Positions 1-4,684 of a DNA stretch of 6,125 nucleotides are shown one piece after another. Under the pieces are notes generated by a model. The model was not told the DNA's origin, did no database searches, and saw only the letters and a list, made by a program, of their open reading frames with translations. Made by a program: the position numbers and the translations under genes. Positions within the stretch are counted from its first letter, which is position 1; each line of letters opens with the position of its first letter. Origin of the DNA: Candidatus Nealsoniibacteriota bacterium (GTDB taxonomy: Bacteria; Patescibacteriota; Minisyncoccia; Minisyncoccales; PWPS01); assembly GCA_003554445.1 (NCBI GenBank), contig PWGJ01000087.1:1-6125 (forward strand). The letters are read 5' to 3'.

Positions 1-141
1 AATATCAGCCCGCTCCCCGCTCCGGTTGGTTACTCGAGAGCCGAAAAAGAAAAGGTTATAAACAGACAGATCCAGATAACGGCCAACGATCTCTTTAACC
101 TCCTGTTTTAAATTCTTAACATTGGCATATTCCAACTTCAT
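1..141 (-). CDS. MNT-type minimal nucleotidyltransferase, N-terminal 47 residues (cut by window edge)
   Basis: This short frame starts at ATG (139-141) and stays open to base 1. It has a predicted helical N-terminus (residues 1-22), a hydrophobic strand ending in FFFGS, and then GS (residues 34-35), ten residues, and D46-I47 just before the edge. That is the start of the GSX10DXD nucleotide-binding motif of the pol-beta/MNT fold; the second Asp would be the next codon outside the window. Family knowledge: small MNT proteins with this motif are often MntA antitoxins that AMPylate a HEPN-family toxin (HepT), usually an adjacent gene. No HEPN gene lies between here and the module 1 toxin (142-222), so any partner must be beyond the edge. 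The frame is open upstream to a GTG at 199-201, but that extension (Trp- and His-rich, no family resemblance) looks untranslated, so I keep the ATG. It is 81 bases downstream of the module 1 toxin and could be co-transcribed with it. Confidence 0.75.
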   Translation of the reverse strand, partial: MKLEYANVKNLKQEVKEIVGRYLDLSVYNLFFFGSRVTNRSGERADI

Positions 142-222
142 ATGATGATATGTTACCACAGATAACAAGCCCGGCCAATTAAGCCACGAACTGGCATTCA
201 CTTTTTCTTTTCCGACATAAAT

Positions 223-999
223 TTAAAATGATGCTTGTTTAATATAATCAAAAAACAATTCTACCCGTTTTTTATCTCCGGCTCTGATCAAAAACGGCTT
301 CACATCCTCAGCCAACCGATTAAAATCGAGCTGACAACTTTTGTTGATCAAATAATCCCGCAACTCTTTCGCGTTTCCAACATCTATTTTCTGTTTTAAA
401 TAACCATAATTAGGTCGAGTGACAGAAAGCAAAAACACCATATCGTAAAAATCCCGGCCCATCATCCGAGCCCGATTAAAGGCGGCATATATTTTTTGAG
501 ACAGCAGAATATCGGACGGAGTTACCCGAATCTGAGTAAAAACATCAAATTTATTGAGGATCTTGTTATCCGGCCGGTAGCTGAATTTATGGGGCGTAGT
601 ATCGACTTGAATCAAGACCTTCTCGTCTTGATGCGGAGAAAGGCCCTCCTGATAGAGCGGATCCGAAAATTTGACCCGACAACGGAAGGCTTCCCCGACC
701 TTAGCTTCAACCGATACCTTGTACCCCTCACGCTCGAGATCTTTCTTGATCTCCTCAGACAACTCCCTGAAATCCTCTTCTGATAGATCAAAATTGTCGA
801 AATCAAGGTCCTCGGAAAATCTGCCGGATTGGTAAATTATCCTCAAAGCCGTTCCCCCTATAAAGGAAAGTTTTGACCCTTGAACTGATCCAAAAATGAT
901 CTCCAGGATCTTGAACTGCAGATACTCTCGTATCATATGATACCGCGACCACATCTGGTCTTGAGGGTAAAATTTAGATATTTCCTTAAAATTCAGCAT
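223..999 (-). CDS. abiEii: AbiEii/AbiGii-family nucleotidyltransferase toxin, module 1
   Basis: This is a 258-residue protein of the DUF1814 (AbiEii) nucleotidyltransferase family. Visible motifs in order: F-I-G48-G49-T50-A-L, the nucleotide-binding GG[ST] turn; R60-F-S-E-D64-L-D66-F-D68, the metal-binding acidic cluster; I130-Q-V-D133, the probable third acidic strand; and K169-I-Y-A-A...R182-D183-x-Y-D186, the basic/acidic family motif near the C-terminal helices. Length suits the family. Known members are growth-arresting cytoplasmic toxins; AbiEii of Streptococcus is reported to be GTP-dependent, and mycobacterial MenT relatives add nucleotides to tRNA 3' ends. The substrate here cannot be told. 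The ATG overlaps the last 14 bases of the upstream antitoxin gene, and an in-frame TAG lies two codons upstream of it, so this start is firm. There is no clear ribosome-binding site, which suggests translational coupling to the antitoxin. All expected catalytic residues are present, so the gene looks intact. Confidence 0.9.
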   Translation of the reverse strand: MLNFKEISKFYPQDQMWSRYHMIREYLQFKILEIIFGSVQGSKLSFIGGTALRIIYQSGRFSEDLDFDNFDLSEEDFRELSEEIKKDLEREGYKVSVEAKVGEAFRCRVKFSDPLYQEGLSPHQDEKVLIQVDTTPHKFSYRPDNKILNKFDVFTQIRVTPSDILLSQKIYAAFNRARMMGRDFYDMVFLLSVTRPNYGYLKQKIDVGNAKELRDYLINKSCQLDFNRLAEDVKPFLIRAGDKKRVELFFDYIKQASF

Positions 1000-1609
1000 G
1001 ATCTAGGTAATTTATAAAATTTTGGGCCCGTTTGAATAAAGCTTGATTATTAAACCTTTGAGCATATTCCCGAAATCGCTTTTCTTTGATCAGAGCTTTG
1101 GCTGGTTCCGTCTTGAATCGGGTTTCTCGAAATTGAGTCTGATCACCTATATCAGGGCGAGAGTACAGATGATCCAAGATCGCTTTTTCCAAATAGGCCT
1201 TTTTATATACCCCCCCCCGGAATTGTTCCGGATAATATCCGAAAAATAATTCCGGCTTGATCCGGCGATATATAAAATGTCCGGCCGACGTATTAAAATC
1301 CTGAGTTTTAAGGGTGGTGGCCGAAGTTACCCCGAACACCGCTTCGGGAATAATACCGTAACTAGAGAGAGCGGTTTCATAAGAAATATAAGACGGCTGA
1401 TAGATCTTATTGGCTATAATAAAAAGGGTTTCGTCTTCTAATGATATATCGGCAAAAACATAAAAACCCCTTCTTATTCTTTTTATCAAACCCTTTGCCA
1501 CCCACTCGGAAAGCCGTCGCAGATCAAAATCCGGCTCTATGTTGCGTATATCGTTAACAGAAAAGACTACGCAATCCTTTAGCTGTTCTCTAAGATCAAA
1601 ATACCTCAT
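986..1609 (-). CDS. abiEi: AbiEi-family antitoxin/transcriptional repressor, module 1
   Basis: This is a 207-residue protein of the AbiEi antitoxin type. Residues 1-52 form a likely winged helix-turn-helix: a helix-rich start, then a wing region ending K-R-I-R-R-G-F-Y, the common signature of AbiEi-like N-termini ("I.RGxY"). Residues 72-90 hold the second family signature, Y-I-S-Y-E-T-A-L-S-S-Y-G-I-I-P-E. It overlaps the toxin gene by 14 bases, as in a two-gene abiE operon. Known AbiEi proteins neutralise toxicity without a stable complex with the toxin (type IV) and repress their own operon through inverted repeats; such a repeat lies directly before this ATG (1615-1650). The ribosome-binding site is weak (AGAAAT close to the start). 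An oddity is a run of nine G in the coding strand covering codons 131-134 (R-G-G-V), where slippage would frameshift the last third of the protein. It is not detectably alike in sequence to the module 2 antitoxin outside the family signatures. Confidence 0.85.
   Translation of the reverse strand: MRYFDLREQLKDCVVFSVNDIRNIEPDFDLRRLSEWVAKGLIKRIRRGFYVFADISLEDETLFIIANKIYQPSYISYETALSSYGIIPEAVFGVTSATTLKTQDFNTSAGHFIYRRIKPELFFGYYPEQFRGGVYKKAYLEKAILDHLYSRPDIGDQTQFRETRFKTEPAKALIKEKRFREYAQRFNNQALFKRAQNFINYLDHAEF
1210..1218. repeat. Nine-base C/G homopolymer inside the module 1 antitoxin gene
   Basis: Nine consecutive C on the plus strand (G on the coding strand) lie within codons 131-134 of the module 1 antitoxin. 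Tracts of this length are prone to slipped-strand length change in replication and also to sequencing error. The reading frame is intact at nine. Confidence 0.95.
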
Positions 1610-1614
1610 TTTTA

Positions 1615-1650
1615 TTTCTAAAATATGTTATAAACCACATACTTTAGAAA
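1615..1650. promoter_or_regulatory. Inverted repeat before module 1 antitoxin, candidate AbiEi operator
   Basis: The left arm TTTCTAAAATATGT (1615-1628) and right arm ACATACTTTAGAAA (1637-1650) are inverted copies matching at 13 of 14 positions, with an 8-base spacer. The centre is 23.5 bases upstream of the antitoxin ATG. Known abiE operons are repressed by AbiEi binding inverted repeats in this position, so I infer an operator. As RNA it could also fold and mask the start region, because the repeat ends five bases before the ATG. Confidence 0.6.
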
Positions 1651-1651
1651 A

Positions 1652-1679
1652 AGTTTATCATAAATATCGAAAAAACCAA
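1652..1679 (-). promoter_or_regulatory. Possible weak promoter for module 1
   Basis: On the minus strand, TTGGTT (1674-1679) is followed after 16 bases by TAAACT (1652-1657). The matches to the -35 and -10 consensus are 3 of 6 and 4 of 6. Transcription would start inside the inverted repeat at 1615-1650, so a bound repressor could block it. The surrounding DNA is AT-rich, so a chance match is quite possible. Confidence 0.25.
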
Positions 1680-1688
1680 CCCCCATCT

Positions 1689-2018
1689 CTACTCTGGCCG
1701 ATCATCAAACAACCCCCAATACCCCGCCACTGAGTTCACCACCGCAAACTCCCGCCCGCGCTGTTTCAACTGATCAGAGTCCGGCGGGTTGGCTAAGGTC
1801 TGCCGGATGGCTTCCGCCATGGCTTCCACACCCCCGACCGGCACCAGCCGACCATATTTCCCGCCCTCCAAGATCTCACTGGGCCCGCTCGGGCAGTCGG
1901 TAGCTACCACCGGCGTACCGACAGCCAAGGCCTCGATCAAGACATTCGGCAGACCCTCCCAGCGCGACGACAGGACAAAGAGATCGGAGTTCACCATAAA
2001 AGTGTAGGAGTTGCTCTG
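1689..2018 (-). pseudogene. 3' fragment of a family 4 glycosyltransferase
   Basis: The reading frame gives about 110 residues that match the C-terminal third of the intact family 4 glycosyltransferase at 3488-4654. It keeps the nucleotide-sugar-binding core S-S-R-W-E-G-L-P-N, the EX7E pair, T-P-V-V-A-T-D-C-P-S-G-P and Y-G-R-L-V-P-V. The match begins at Q-S-N-S-Y (from 2018), where family members usually read G-F-x-x-N-P-Y; the next codons upstream are unrelated and reach an in-frame stop at 2028-2030. The acceptor-binding N-terminal domain and the first half of the donor domain are absent, so the product cannot be an active transferase. A start at the internal ATG (1995-1997) would give 102 residues, but nothing suggests it is used. 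The last residues (about 15) diverge from the intact copy and include one extra codon. Most likely this is the stump of a gene interrupted by arrival of the module 2 DNA or by recombination. Confidence 0.8.
1891..1916. repeat. 26-bp identity with 3687-3712 inside a longer glycosyltransferase repeat
   Basis: This stretch is identical to 3687-3712, 1796 bases away in the same orientation, within the larger homology between the glycosyltransferase fragment and the intact gene. By hand count, 1891-2012 against 3687-3808 has 23 differences in 122 positions and no gap; all of the differences lie outside this 26-base block. It encodes the T-P-V-V-A-T-D-C-P region. Confidence 0.9.
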
Positions 2019-2154
2019 ACTACTCCATTACTCGATAGTTTCTCACTCTTTCTTCAGACAGAGGACTAATTAACACCCTTTCTCGACCAAAATCATTATC
2101 ATTTTCTCTGGTCACTCGAAGCGGGATCAAGAATCACTATTCAAATCATATTTT
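2019..2154. other. Intergenic segment between module 2 toxin and glycosyltransferase fragment; no clear gene
   Basis: This 136-base segment separates the stop of the module 2 toxin from the point where glycosyltransferase homology begins. It shows no recognisable gene, no transposon end and no strong terminator. A minus-strand frame of 36 codons (TTG at 2128-2130, stop TAG at 2020-2022) has charged, protein-like content but no family I recognise. A weak bulged hairpin (GACCA at 2085-2089 with TGGTC at 2109-2113) lacks a T-run on the minus strand. The segment probably arrived with module 2 and ends at the recombination junction. Confidence 0.5.
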
Positions 2155-2883
2155 TTACTCCCTTAGAGACTCTATCTCCTTATCAATAAACCTCAAAGTC
2201 TCCTCTTTCAGATACTTTCTCATTAGTTTGAACTTATCATAATCCAAAAGAGTATTTAGATCTTCATCTATCAATTGCTTGGTAACTTTTTCTTCAACAA
2301 AGATTTTGAGGTCTGAAAAATGTTTCAACAAAGTAACCCCCCTCCTCTCTTTAACAACCTGCGGCAAGTATTCATACCCTTGCGAGAAAAAATAATGAAT
2401 ATCGTAAATATCTCTCCCCGCCACACTACCCCCTTTTTCTTTTCTGTCTAAAGGAGCGATTAGCTTATGGGAGAACATCGTCTCTATGGTCTGACAGGTT
2501 GCCGTTCTTTCAATATCGGGTATATGGAAAGGTCTGTATATATTGGATTTATAAAAGTTATCCAAAATCTCTAGTTTTATTGTATTTCTAAATCCACTCT
2601 CTGCTGGATATCTCAAAAAAAACTGCAAAGCATCTTTACTCTCGTCTTTTATATCCAAGCCCAGATCCTCAAATATTCTATGCAGTTTTTGACGGAAAAG
2701 ATCTCTGTCAGCTTTCTCACTCAGATCAAAATCCAGATCAACCGAAAACCGATTCAGGTACCCTAGCATTCTGGCGCAGGTTCCACCTTTGAAAAAGGCA
2801 TTAACCGAGAGATACTTGTCGTCCAGTATCTCGGACAGTAGCCGGTGCATTACTATCTCATGTTTTATATTCTCTTTTCTCAT
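2155..2883 (-). CDS. abiEii: AbiEii/AbiGii-family nucleotidyltransferase toxin, module 2
   Basis: This is a 242-residue DUF1814-family protein. Motifs in order: F-F-K-G33-G34-T35-C-A-R, the nucleotide-binding turn; R45-F-S-V-D49-L-D51-F-D53, the acidic metal-binding cluster; I-K-L-E105-I, a probable third acidic strand with Glu where module 1 has Asp; and K140-L-I-A-P...G-R157-D158-I-Y-D161, the C-terminal family motif. By family knowledge it should be a cytoplasmic nucleotidyltransferase that arrests growth unless antitoxin is present; its substrate is not evident. I chose the ATG at 2881-2883 because it falls two bases after the antitoxin stop codon and has GGA eight bases upstream. A longer reading from TTG at 2926-2928 would overlap the antitoxin by 43 bases and adds no family sequence. 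Beyond the core motifs it shares little with the module 1 toxin, so the two pairs were probably acquired separately rather than duplicated here. The gene is AT-rich compared with the adjacent family 4 glycosyltransferase. Confidence 0.9.
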   Translation of the reverse strand: MRKENIKHEIVMHRLLSEILDDKYLSVNAFFKGGTCARMLGYLNRFSVDLDFDLSEKADRDLFRQKLHRIFEDLGLDIKDESKDALQFFLRYPAESGFRNTIKLEILDNFYKSNIYRPFHIPDIERTATCQTIETMFSHKLIAPLDRKEKGGSVAGRDIYDIHYFFSQGYEYLPQVVKERRGVTLLKHFSDLKIFVEEKVTKQLIDEDLNTLLDYDKFKLMRKYLKEETLRFIDKEIESLRE

Positions 2884-2885
2884 AT

Positions 2886-3431
2886 CTAATATCCAATTAT
2901 CTCTTGAATCTCTTTTACTTTTTCCCAATTGACAAAATCCTTACCATCAAAATGGTAATCCGGATCAAAATAAAGCATGTCGGCAACAGCTCTCTCAACA
3001 GTCGCCTTTCTTACTCCGTTCCCTGTTACTACTCCCGTTCGGTTTAGTAGATACTCCCCCTTCATCTTTCTTGATAAAAATTTAAAACCATTTATTTCAA
3101 ATCTTTTTGAATAACCGGACACTAAGGTAATGTACTTAATTTCCTGCATGATCACTCCGTGCTCAACTAGAGCACTTTCGGTACTGACATAACCGTACTC
3201 ATGAAGTGCGACAACACCAAGCTTAGAGGGATCGATCTCACTTAAAGGTAAGGCGGAGTAAAAACCTTTGTATATTCTGTTTAAAAAACCCCGAGCGGTA
3301 TATCGGTGAATGGTGGTATATAGAGTGTTAGGATTATCTATCCCCCACAAGACCGCCAGATCTTGAGTGTGATATAGATTCCTCTGGTCCTCTAAAAGTT
3401 TTTGCAGTTTCTGATCTTTTCTCTGTCTCAT
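2886..3431 (-). CDS. abiEi: AbiEi-family antitoxin/transcriptional repressor, module 2
   Basis: This is a 181-residue AbiEi-type protein. Residues about 8-58 form a likely winged helix-turn-helix, with T22-Q-D-L-A-V-L-W-G as the first helix and R-G-F-L-N-R-I-Y-K-G-F-Y as the wing signature. Residues 79-94 carry Y-G-Y-V-S-T-E-S-A-L-V-E-H-G-V-I, the second family signature, and residues 141-158 hold an R-K-A-T-V-E-R-A-V-A-D-M-L-Y helix typical of the C-terminal domain. Its stop is two bases before the toxin ATG, so the pair forms a tight operon. Family knowledge gives it two jobs: countering the toxin and repressing its own promoter. The promoter and inverted repeat directly upstream (3442-3491) fit that. 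The start is the ATG at 3429-3431; AGGA lies 13 bases before it, rather far for a ribosome-binding site, and sits inside the inverted repeat, so repressor and ribosome signals overlap. Confidence 0.85.
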   Translation of the reverse strand: MRQRKDQKLQKLLEDQRNLYHTQDLAVLWGIDNPNTLYTTIHRYTARGFLNRIYKGFYSALPLSEIDPSKLGVVALHEYGYVSTESALVEHGVIMQEIKYITLVSGYSKRFEINGFKFLSRKMKGEYLLNRTGVVTGNGVRKATVERAVADMLYFDPDYHFDGKDFVNWEKVKEIQEIIGY

Positions 3432-3441
3432 AAGTAGTTAC

Positions 3442-3469
3442 TTATCCTGTACAGTTATGTACAGGATAA
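3442..3469. promoter_or_regulatory. Perfect inverted repeat before module 2 antitoxin, candidate AbiEi operator
   Basis: The arms TTATCCTGTACA (3442-3453) and TGTACAGGATAA (3458-3469) are exact inverted copies around a 4-base spacer. Outer flanks GTAGT (3434-3438) and ACTAC (3471-3475) are also inverted, slightly offset. The centre is 24.5 bases upstream of the antitoxin ATG, and the repeat covers the predicted -10 and transcription start. An operator for AbiEi autorepression is the simplest reading. The repeat is not followed by a T-run on either strand, so a terminator is unlikely. Confidence 0.7.
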
Positions 3470-3491
3470 TACTACCCGGCATAGCTGTCAA
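3463..3491 (-). promoter_or_regulatory. Sigma-70-type promoter of module 2
   Basis: On the minus strand there is a consensus -35, TTGACA (3486-3491), a 17-base spacer, and TATCCT (3463-3468) as the -10, matching 4 of 6. The glycosyltransferase stop TGA (3488-3490) lies inside the -35 box, so module 2 has its own promoter starting at the last codon of the upstream gene. The -10 lies within the inverted repeat at 3442-3469, which predicts repression by occlusion. Confidence 0.65.
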
Positions 3492-4654
3492 CCCCGCCTC
3501 TCAACAAGCTCCAGGTACCGCTCGGCCGAATATTCCACCGCAAACTCCCGGGCTCGGGCTTTTAGTTTCTCGGGGTTCGGCGGAGCCGTGAGGGCCTTAA
3601 CTATGGCTTCGGCCAAGGCCGGCGGGTCAGATACCGGGACCAACCGGCCGTAGTTACCACCCTCCAAGATCTCGCCGGGACCACTGGGGCAGTCGGTAGC
3701 TACCACCGGCGTCCCGACCGCCAAAGCTTCGATCAAAGTGTTCGGCAGACCTTCCCAGCGGGAAGACAGCACATAAACATCACAGTGGGCCATAAAAGCG
3801 TAAGGGTTATCAGCAAAGCCCGGCAGATCCACCTCACCTTCCAGGTTAAGCTCTTTGATCAAACCCTCTAGTCGGGCCCGCTCTTCCCCTTCACCTAAAA
3901 TTATGAGCTTTAGATCAAACTTTGATATTCCAATATTCTTGCGAATATTGGAATGTTTGTTGGGAGAGTGAGTAGTATTAAAAGAATGTTTCAAAACGGC
4001 CAAGGCCCGGATCAAGGTGGCGAAGTCCTTCTGTGGATGTAGCCGGCCGACCCCTAAAATAACCTTTTGATCATCAGTATTAAGCCAGGGGTGATCCGGC
4101 ACCTCTTTCGCTTTTTCAAGCAACGCCGGGGTGACTGTCGGGTTATAAATGACCCTTATCCGCTCTCGAGCCAGCCAAAGGGTACGAGCCAGATCATCGG
4201 CCGAACCTTGAGAATTACAAACCACCCGGTCAACCAATCGGTAAAACACAAAAGCCCCGTACTTGCGAAGGGCTTTCCGGTACCATTTAGTACCCTGTAG
4301 CGAAACCGAGAGAGTGTTAGCTACCCGAGAGATGATCCGCACTCGCGACCAAGACAACCACTTGGCCAAGACCGAGATGATGATCACATGCTCCATACTG
4401 CCGATCAGCGTCTCCGGCCTGGTGTGACGGAGATACTTAACAACCGGCCACAGAGCCCAAAGCAGACGAGAGGCCCGCAAATCCACCACCCGGACTTTGT
4501 CCGAGACCGTCTCCAACAGCGGACCTTCTTTCTGAGCCACCAACAGATCCACCTCAAAACCCCGCTCGGCGAACTCGTTGGCCAAAGTGATCATCATCCG
4601 CTCAGCTCCGCCGCCCCCGGAAAATGGTATAAAAAAAGCAATCCTCTTATTCAT
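3488..4654 (-). CDS. Family 4 glycosyltransferase (GT-B fold)
   Basis: This is a 388-residue retaining glycosyltransferase, likely cytoplasmic or at the inner membrane face, transferring a sugar from a nucleotide donor to a polysaccharide or lipid-linked acceptor. The N-terminal domain opens with I-P-F-S-G-G-G-G-A-E-R-M-M, the glycine-rich loop of this family. The C-terminal domain has G-V-G-R-L-H-P-Q-K-D-F, then S-S-R-W-E301-G-L-P-N-T-L-I-E309 (the EX7E catalytic/donor motif) and T-D-C-P-S-G-P-G-E-I-L. The exact sugar cannot be deduced. I start at the ATG at 4652-4654; a TTG two codons earlier is less likely. Between R-A-L-A-V-L and L-K-L-I-I-L-G-E-G-E, residues about 223-248 form an AT-rich insertion containing a 28-bp palindrome; relatives usually have only a few residues there. 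The gene lies 30 bases after the family 2 gene, suggesting one transcript. Its 3' third is duplicated as the fragment at 1689-2018. Confidence 0.9.
   Translation of the reverse strand: MNKRIAFFIPFSGGGGAERMMITLANEFAERGFEVDLLVAQKEGPLLETVSDKVRVVDLRASRLLWALWPVVKYLRHTRPETLIGSMEHVIIISVLAKWLSWSRVRIISRVANTLSVSLQGTKWYRKALRKYGAFVFYRLVDRVVCNSQGSADDLARTLWLARERIRVIYNPTVTPALLEKAKEVPDHPWLNTDDQKVILGVGRLHPQKDFATLIRALAVLKHSFNTTHSPNKHSNIRKNIGISKFDLKLIILGEGEERARLEGLIKELNLEGEVDLPGFADNPYAFMAHCDVYVLSSRWEGLPNTLIEALAVGTPVVATDCPSGPGEILEGGNYGRLVPVSDPPALAEAIVKALTAPPNPEKLKARAREFAVEYSAERYLELVERRG
3927..3954. repeat. 28-bp palindrome inside the family 4 glycosyltransferase gene
   Basis: ATTCCAATATTC (3927-3938) and GAATATTGGAAT (3943-3954) are perfect inverted copies around TTGC. 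The palindrome encodes residues 234-243 (H-S-N-I-R-K-N-I-G-I) in frame. The line 3901-3960 has 17 G/C in 60 bases, against 42 in 60 at 3661-3720 of the same gene. This looks like a short palindromic element inserted in frame at a surface loop. Confidence 0.75.
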
Positions 4655-4684
4655 AAACAACAGATAAATTCAATGAAGTACCGC

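Noticed and set aside
142..201. Upstream extension of the MNT gene from GTG at 199-201
   Set aside because: The frame is open, but the extra 20 residues are Trp/His-rich and unlike the family, where the protein usually starts a short helix before the GS motif.
611..632. 8-bp inverted repeat ATCAAGAC / GTCTTGAT
   Set aside because: It lies deep inside the module 1 toxin coding sequence with no composition change and is short enough to occur by chance.
496..783. Plus-strand open frames such as 496-783, 1789-2007 and 4388-4738
   Set aside because: Each lies antisense to a gene with clear family motifs, has no recognisable domain, and is explained as a shadow of the minus-strand gene.
2085..2113. 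Hairpin in the gap after the module 2 toxin
   Set aside because: The stem is only five plus four pairs with a bulge and there is no T-run on the coding strand, so I do not call it a terminator.
2884..2928. N-terminal extension of the module 2 toxin from a TTG codon
   Set aside because: It would overlap the antitoxin gene by 43 bases and adds a lysine/arginine-rich stretch unlike the family start, while an ATG two bases after the antitoxin stop gives a normal N-terminus.
3442..3469. Palindrome read as a transcription terminator for the glycosyltransferase operon
   Set aside because: There is no T-run after the stem on the minus strand, and the repeat overlaps a consensus promoter and sits right before an antitoxin gene.
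1689..3814. Simple tandem duplication of a glycosyltransferase plus AbiE unit
   Set aside because: The glycosyltransferase parts are alike, but the two AbiE pairs are not detectably alike at nucleotide level, so a single duplication of the unit does not explain the layout.
4655..4660. TTG start two codons before the ATG of the family 4 glycosyltransferase
   Set aside because: The ATG at 4652-4654 gives the typical M-N-K-R-I-A-F-F start; there is no ribosome-binding site favouring the TTG.
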